Shown here one piece after another: positions 6,679-8,826 of a stretch of DNA of 8,826 bases (the stretch's first letter is position 1; every line of letters starts with the position of its first letter). Under the pieces are notes generated by a model. It did no database searches, was not told where the DNA came from, and saw only the letters and a program-made list of their open reading frames with translations. The position numbers were made by a program, and so were the translations under genes. Source of the stretch: an uncultured Novosphingobium sp. (GTDB lineage Bacteria > Pseudomonadota > Alphaproteobacteria > Sphingomonadales > Sphingomonadaceae); contig CALCQB010000241.1 of the NCBI GenBank assembly GCA_937897535.1, positions 1 to 8,826 of the forward strand, read 5' to 3'.

Positions 6679-7557
6679 TCAGGCCGCGTGCTTGGCGTTG
6701 TACTGGTGGATCCATTCGAGCGTCTTGGTCATGCCCCCGAACGGATAGAAATGCAGCCGGACCCGGCCATGCTCATCGCCGAGGCCCTTGGCAAAGGCAT
6801 TGACCAGCTTGTCGGGACCGGCGGTGCCGAGCAGGTTGGTGACCGAAATGCCGTACTTCTTGAGCACCGAGGTCGAAGCGCCGACCCCGCAGCGCGCGGC
6901 ATAGGCCAGCAGCCGCTTGATCCCCGCCGGTCCCGGCACCCCCATCCGCACCGGGCATTCGATCCCGCGCGCGCGCAATTCCTTGAGCCAGGCGAGGCAG
7001 GCATCGGGATCGAAGCTGAACTGGGTGACGACCAGTGCCGCCATCCCGCGCGATTCAATCTCGCTAACCTTGGTCTCCAGAACTTCCCAGCATTGCGCGA
7101 CCGACATGTTGGGATGGCCTTCGGGATGCCCGCCGATCCCGATCGCCTTGATCCCCGAGCGCTCGAACGCCCCGGTCTTGATCAGCGCCATGGTATCGAA
7201 ATAGGGGCCTTCGGGCTCGGGCGGATCGCCCGCGACGATGAAGCAGCGCTGGACCCCGGCCTGCTCGACCACGGCCTTCAGATAGCCCTCGAAGTCATCC
7301 TCCGAGCGGATCCGCCGGGCCGAAAAGTGCGGCATCGGCTCGAACCCCAGCTCGCGCACCGCGACCGTCGCAGCGACCCGCGCGGCGAGTTCCTCGCCGG
7401 GCAGATAGGTGATCGCGATCGGGGTCTCCGCCGGGATCAGGGGCGCCGCATCGCGCAGCGACCCCTCATCCTTGGCGGTCATTTCCAGGCTGAACCCGTC
7501 GAGAATGCCGCTGCGCGGCTTATCCCAGTTGGGGTGGATCAGTGCGGCATTGGGCAT
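6679..7557 (-). CDS. metF: Methylenetetrahydrofolate reductase family protein (MetF-like)
   Basis: A TIM-barrel flavoprotein of the MetF family, 292 residues, that interconverts 5,10-methylene- and 5-methyl-tetrahydrofolate. Family landmarks appear in order. Glu25 in SLEMTAKD corresponds to the catalytic Glu of E. coli FEFFPPR. PHFSARR (76-82) takes the place of PHLTC, AGDPPEPEG (109-117) the place of RGDLP, and IGIGGHPEGHPN (139-150) the place of the AxYPExHPE block. VVTQFSFD (176-183) matches ITQFFFD. GVPGPAGIKRLLAYAARCGVG (206-226) fits the late barrel strands. These motifs diverge from housekeeping MetF, which suggests a specialised paralog. I prefer the ATG at 7557, with GGAG nine nt upstream, over the GTG at 7572. 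The stop of the methyltransferase lies 26 nt upstream. That pairing suggests it oxidises 5-methyl-tetrahydrofolate made during O-demethylation, an inference from the LigM systems of sphingomonads. Confidence 0.88.
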   Translation of the reverse strand: MPNAALIHPNWDKPRSGILDGFSLEMTAKDEGSLRDAAPLIPAETPIAITYLPGEELAARVAATVAVRELGFEPMPHFSARRIRSEDDFEGYLKAVVEQAGVQRCFIVAGDPPEPEGPYFDTMALIKTGAFERSGIKAIGIGGHPEGHPNMSVAQCWEVLETKVSEIESRGMAALVVTQFSFDPDACLAWLKELRARGIECPVRMGVPGPAGIKRLLAYAARCGVGASTSVLKKYGISVTNLLGTAGPDKLVNAFAKGLGDEHGRVRLHFYPFGGMTKTLEWIHQYNAKHAA

Positions 7558-7583
7558 GATTGCGTTCTCCACCGCACCGACAA

Positions 7584-7952
7584 TTACAGACCCTGCGAGC
7601 GCCAGCCTTCGGCATAGGTTTCGCGGGCAACGCGGCTGTACGGCACCGGCGAGACGATCGCGCGGACCTCGAGCTGCTTGTGCGGCTCAACCGTCAGCTT
7701 CTTCGTGCCGCCATTGGGCTCACCCCAGACCAGCGAGACTTCCGTGCCGGGGACCGCATAGTCCGCATCCATCATGGCAAGCGTCAGCATGCGGCCTTCG
7801 TTGGAGCTATAGCCAATCCACGTCGACAAGCCGACCGTCTTGCCGGCGTTCATGACCTTGTCGTACGACGCGGACGCGTAGTTCGACAGCGGCAGATCGA
7901 TGTACTTGTAGTGGTCCGCGCCCGGCTCGAACATCGACGGGTCGATGTCGGC
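7584..7952 (-). CDS. LigM/DesA-type tetrahydrofolate-dependent aryl O-demethylase, C-terminal fragment
   Basis: About 122 C-terminal residues of a GcvT-fold aminomethyltransferase-like protein. Relatives such as LigM (vanillate and 3-O-methylgallate), DesA (syringate) and the dicamba demethylases of sphingomonads move the methyl of an aryl methyl ether to tetrahydrofolate. The recognisable part runs from ADIDPSMFEPG through YKYIDLPLSNYASASYDKV, GLSTWIGYSSNEGRMLTLAMMD and EVSLVWGEPNGGTKK to EVRAIVSPVPYSRVARETYAEGW. Full-length members have about 450-480 residues, so roughly three quarters is missing. The loss is not a window edge. Upstream of about 7952 the frame continues into sequence that looks like another gene family, so the left limit given is my estimate of the breakpoint. 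It lies 26 nt before metF, and this pairing supports the assignment. The substrate cannot be inferred from the fragment. Confidence 0.75.
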   Translation of the reverse strand, partial: ADIDPSMFEPGADHYKYIDLPLSNYASASYDKVMNAGKTVGLSTWIGYSSNEGRMLTLAMMDADYAVPGTEVSLVWGEPNGGTKKLTVEPHKQLEVRAIVSPVPYSRVARETYAEGWRSQGL

Positions 7953-7982
7953 CAGTCTCTCCTTGCGGATGTAGACCACGCC

Positions 7983-8051
7983 GACGCCATGGGCCTTCAG
8001 GTGGGTGGCCAGCAGCTGGATGGTCTCGCCGGCTCCGATCAGCAGCACGAC
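7983..8051 (-). pseudogene. Glutamyl-tRNA reductase (HemA)-like fragment
   Basis: About 23 codons on the minus strand read VLLIGAGETIQLLATHL and then KAHGV. This closely resembles the NAD(P)-binding glycine-rich loop and following helix of gammaproteobacterial HemA (typically VLLIGAGETIELVARHL). HemA would continue with a strand ending in an NRT-like motif. Here the sequence turns into GVVYIRKERL, which I cannot place, and then into the methyltransferase. No catalytic domain is present, so this is a scrap and not a gene. The GTG at 8048 is not a credible start. Confidence 0.5.
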
Positions 8052-8107
8052 CGCGAGTGCCAGGCTGAGGTAGGCCTCCTGTTCGAACAGCCGACCGACG
8101 AACCGGC
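8045..8107 (-). other. Hydrophobic segment, possibly from a DUF4149-like membrane protein
   Basis: On the minus strand, in the same frame as the HemA-like piece and just before it, the translation reads GRFVGRLFEQEAYLSLALAVVLL. The pattern of a G-R-L-F turn and an aromatic/acidic pair leading into a leucine-rich helix reminds me of DUF4149 membrane proteins of proteobacteria. Its last codons (VVLL) coincide with the beginning of the HemA-like VLLIG, which would be a natural short overlap for a false join. The segment is very short and the call is tentative. Confidence 0.2.
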
Positions 8108-8290
8108 CGGATGCGTCCCGCCGCCGGCGACGGTTCCCCCCTGCGTCGGGTTTGCGGCCACCGCGAGGAGGGCCTGGCGCGCTACCGCGCGCTGCTGTCG
8201 CCGGCCGAGTGCGCCCGCGTGGTGCAGGGGTATTTCCAGCGCCTCGTCGCCTTGCGCGAGCGCGAGCTGCGCCGCGGAAAGGAGAACGGC

Positions 8291-8419
8291 GGCGCGGGCG
8301 CGACGCAGGTGATCATCAACCATGACTCGACGGCCAGGCGCCTGACCGTCATCGACGACGGTTGCGGCATCGAGGACTTCCAGCGGCTGCTGACCTTCAA
8401 CGAGAGCGGCTGGGACGAA
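8291..8419 (+). pseudogene. GHKL-ATPase-like fragment
   Basis: Forty-three codons on the plus strand read GAGATQVIINHDSTARRLTV, then IDDGCGIEDFQRLLTFNESGWDE. The IDDGCGI block preceded by an AGATxVxI strand is the N-box-to-G1 region of GHKL ATPases (MutL, Hsp90, gyrase B and histidine kinase-like). The DFQxLLTxxxSGWD continuation is what I recall from stand-alone ATP-binding proteins in mobile elements and defence loci. The N-box helix with its Asn/Glu should precede it, but the preceding residues (RERELRRGKENG) do not form a clean one. The frame before and after belongs to other sequence, so this is a fragment. Confidence 0.4.
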
Positions 8420-8437
8420 GACACCGCCATCCAGGCC

Positions 8438-8500
8438 ATGGAAACCACCTTGACGGCCCGCCTGGCCGAGCGTGGCCTGGCGCTGCCCGCGAGCGCCGTG
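8438..8500 (+). other. Possible N-terminal scrap of a RidA/YjgF-like protein
   Basis: From the ATG at 8438 the translation METTLTARLAERGLALPASA resembles the opening of RidA-family proteins (typically M, a short helix ending RLAELG, then I-L-P-x-P). It breaks down after about 21 codons and no ribosome site precedes it. I list it only because it supports a further change of identity inside the composite zone. Confidence 0.2.
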
Positions 8501-8557
8501 CCGTTGCCGGGGCCGGCGCTGGAAGGCGGCCTGTCGGTGCTGCACGCCGACATCGGC

Positions 8558-8632
8558 AAGCTAACCAAAGCCGAAGAATTGGGCATCGAAGTCATCACCG
8601 AAGAGCAGTTTGTTGAGCGCCTAGCCAAGTAA
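8558..8632 (+). CDS. ligA: NAD-dependent DNA ligase, extreme C terminus (BRCT end)
   Basis: The last 24 codons plus stop of a bacterial NAD-dependent DNA ligase: KLTKAEELGIEVITEEQFVERLAK. This is the end of the BRCT domain, in which (A)GSKLxKAExLGV is followed by a strand and a short EExFxxLL-like helix. LigA seals nicks using NAD, and its BRCT domain helps DNA binding. The codon before KL belongs to the composite zone, so the catalytic part is absent for assembly reasons, not biological ones. Base composition falls and codons such as CTA, GTT and GAA appear from about 8560, unlike the sequence to the left. gatC follows after 35 nt, an order I recall from Actinobacteria. Confidence 0.65.
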   Translation, partial: KLTKAEELGIEVITEEQFVERLAK

Positions 8633-8667
8633 ACTAGGGGTCTAACCCAACCAATCAACGGAGACCC

Positions 8668-8826
8668 ATGTCCGAAATTACGCCTGATTTGGTTCGCCAT
8701 CTGGCCGGCCTAGCCCGAATTCTGGTGACCGACGCCGAGGTAGAGAAACTTGCCGGCGAGCTGGCCCTCATTGTGGATTCGGTGGCAACCGTAAACGCCG
8801 CCGTCGCCGGAGACATTCCTGCCACT
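8668..8826 (+). CDS. gatC: Aspartyl/glutamyl-tRNA amidotransferase subunit C, N-terminal part (cut by window edge)
   Basis: The small subunit of the GatCAB amidotransferase, which converts misacylated Glu-tRNA-Gln or Asp-tRNA-Asn to the correct aminoacyl-tRNA. GatC wraps around GatA and stabilises the complex. 53 codons are visible: MSEITPDLVRHLAGLARILV, then TDAEVEKLAGELALIVDSV and TVNAAVAGDIPAT. HLAxLARI, the L-x-x-EL-x-x-I helix and the final D-(V/I)-PAT are family marks, and the PAT ending is typical of actinobacterial members. Family length is about 95-100 residues, so about half is present. The ATG at 8668 has GGAG at 8660-8663. The gene belongs with ligA to the foreign right end; gatA and gatB would be expected downstream. 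Confidence 0.88.
   Translation, partial: MSEITPDLVRHLAGLARILVTDAEVEKLAGELALIVDSVATVNAAVAGDIPAT

Larger units (their letters stand above)
7953..8557. other. Composite zone: short fragments of unrelated genes, probable assembly chimera
   Basis: No single gene explains these 605 bases. Family resemblance changes every 60-150 bases and changes strand. From right to left along the minus strand the order is a hydrophobic segment, a HemA-like nucleotide-binding segment, and then the truncated methyltransferase. On the plus strand there is an unidentified charged stretch (about 8130-8290, including YRALLSPAECARVVQGYFQR), a GHKL-ATPase-like segment, a RidA-like opening and finally the ligA tail. High GC keeps frames open through every junction, so long reading frames on both strands cross the zone. 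I see no repeats, integrase, att sites or transposon ends to suggest a natural mosaic. Joining of short contigs through low-complexity GC-rich overlaps is the simplest reading. Confidence 0.7.

Noticed and set aside
6043..7617. A 524-residue plus-strand frame antisense to metF and the hydrolase.
   Set aside because: It mirrors codon bias of two well-supported genes on the other strand and has the His/Asp/Arg/Pro-rich composition typical of antisense shadows in GC-rich genomes.
8039..8545. A 168-residue minus-strand frame opposite the composite zone.
   Set aside because: Low-complexity Ala/Gly/Arg/Gln-rich translation with no recognisable motif, complementary to better-supported fragments.
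7953..8557. A natural recombination hot spot (integron, diversity-generating element or transposon mosaic).
   Set aside because: No attC-like hairpins, template/variable repeats, terminal inverted repeats, integrase or reverse transcriptase are present; the pieces look like housekeeping fragments from different taxa.
8111..8632. A 173-residue plus-strand reading frame that ends at the ligA stop.
   Set aside because: It stitches together at least three unrelated family resemblances (unknown, GHKL ATPase, RidA-like, LigA end). It looks like a product of chimeric joining in GC-rich DNA, not a novel fusion protein.

Overview
Most of the window (1 to about 7950) is one coherent stretch of a GC-rich alphaproteobacterial genome, most probably a sphingomonad (Sphingomonadales). 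All its genes lie on the minus strand. The evidence is the pheS/pheT and rpmI/rplT sequences, promoter-like boxes of the alphaproteobacterial type, and a methyltransferase/MetF pair resembling the tetrahydrofolate-dependent O-demethylation genes known from Sphingobium sp. SYK-6.

Read along the minus strand (right to left), the first unit is a probable operon. It holds the 3' end of a LigM/DesA-type O-demethylase (7584 to about 7952), a MetF-like methylenetetrahydrofolate reductase (6679-7557), an alpha/beta hydrolase (5983-6663) and a gamma-glutamylcyclotransferase-like protein (5544-5978), with gaps of 26, 15 and 4 nt. The first two fit one pathway: the methyltransferase would move an aryl methyl ether carbon to tetrahydrofolate and MetF would process the one-carbon unit. 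The roles of the last two are open.

Next comes translation: rpmI (L35) and rplT (L20), closed by a near-perfect hairpin terminator (4739-4778). Three tandem AraC-type regulator paralogs of nearly equal length follow (3730-4617, 2777-3664, 1782-2678), then pheS and the first quarter of pheT, which overlap by ATGA. The three regulators therefore sit between the ribosomal protein genes and the phenylalanyl-tRNA synthetase genes.

The right end (about 7950-8826) does not belong with the rest. The methyltransferase stops matching its family near 7952. Behind it are short pieces that look like parts of unrelated genes on both strands: a HemA-like NAD-binding segment, a hydrophobic segment, a GHKL-ATPase segment and a possible RidA-like N terminus. 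Last come the terminal codons of a DNA ligase (ligA) followed by the start of gatC, at lower GC and with a gene order I associate with Actinobacteria. The simplest explanation is a chimeric metagenomic assembly that joins at least two organisms through very short overlaps. Open reading frames that run through this zone should not be taken as genes.

I see no tRNA, rRNA, CRISPR array or insertion sequence.
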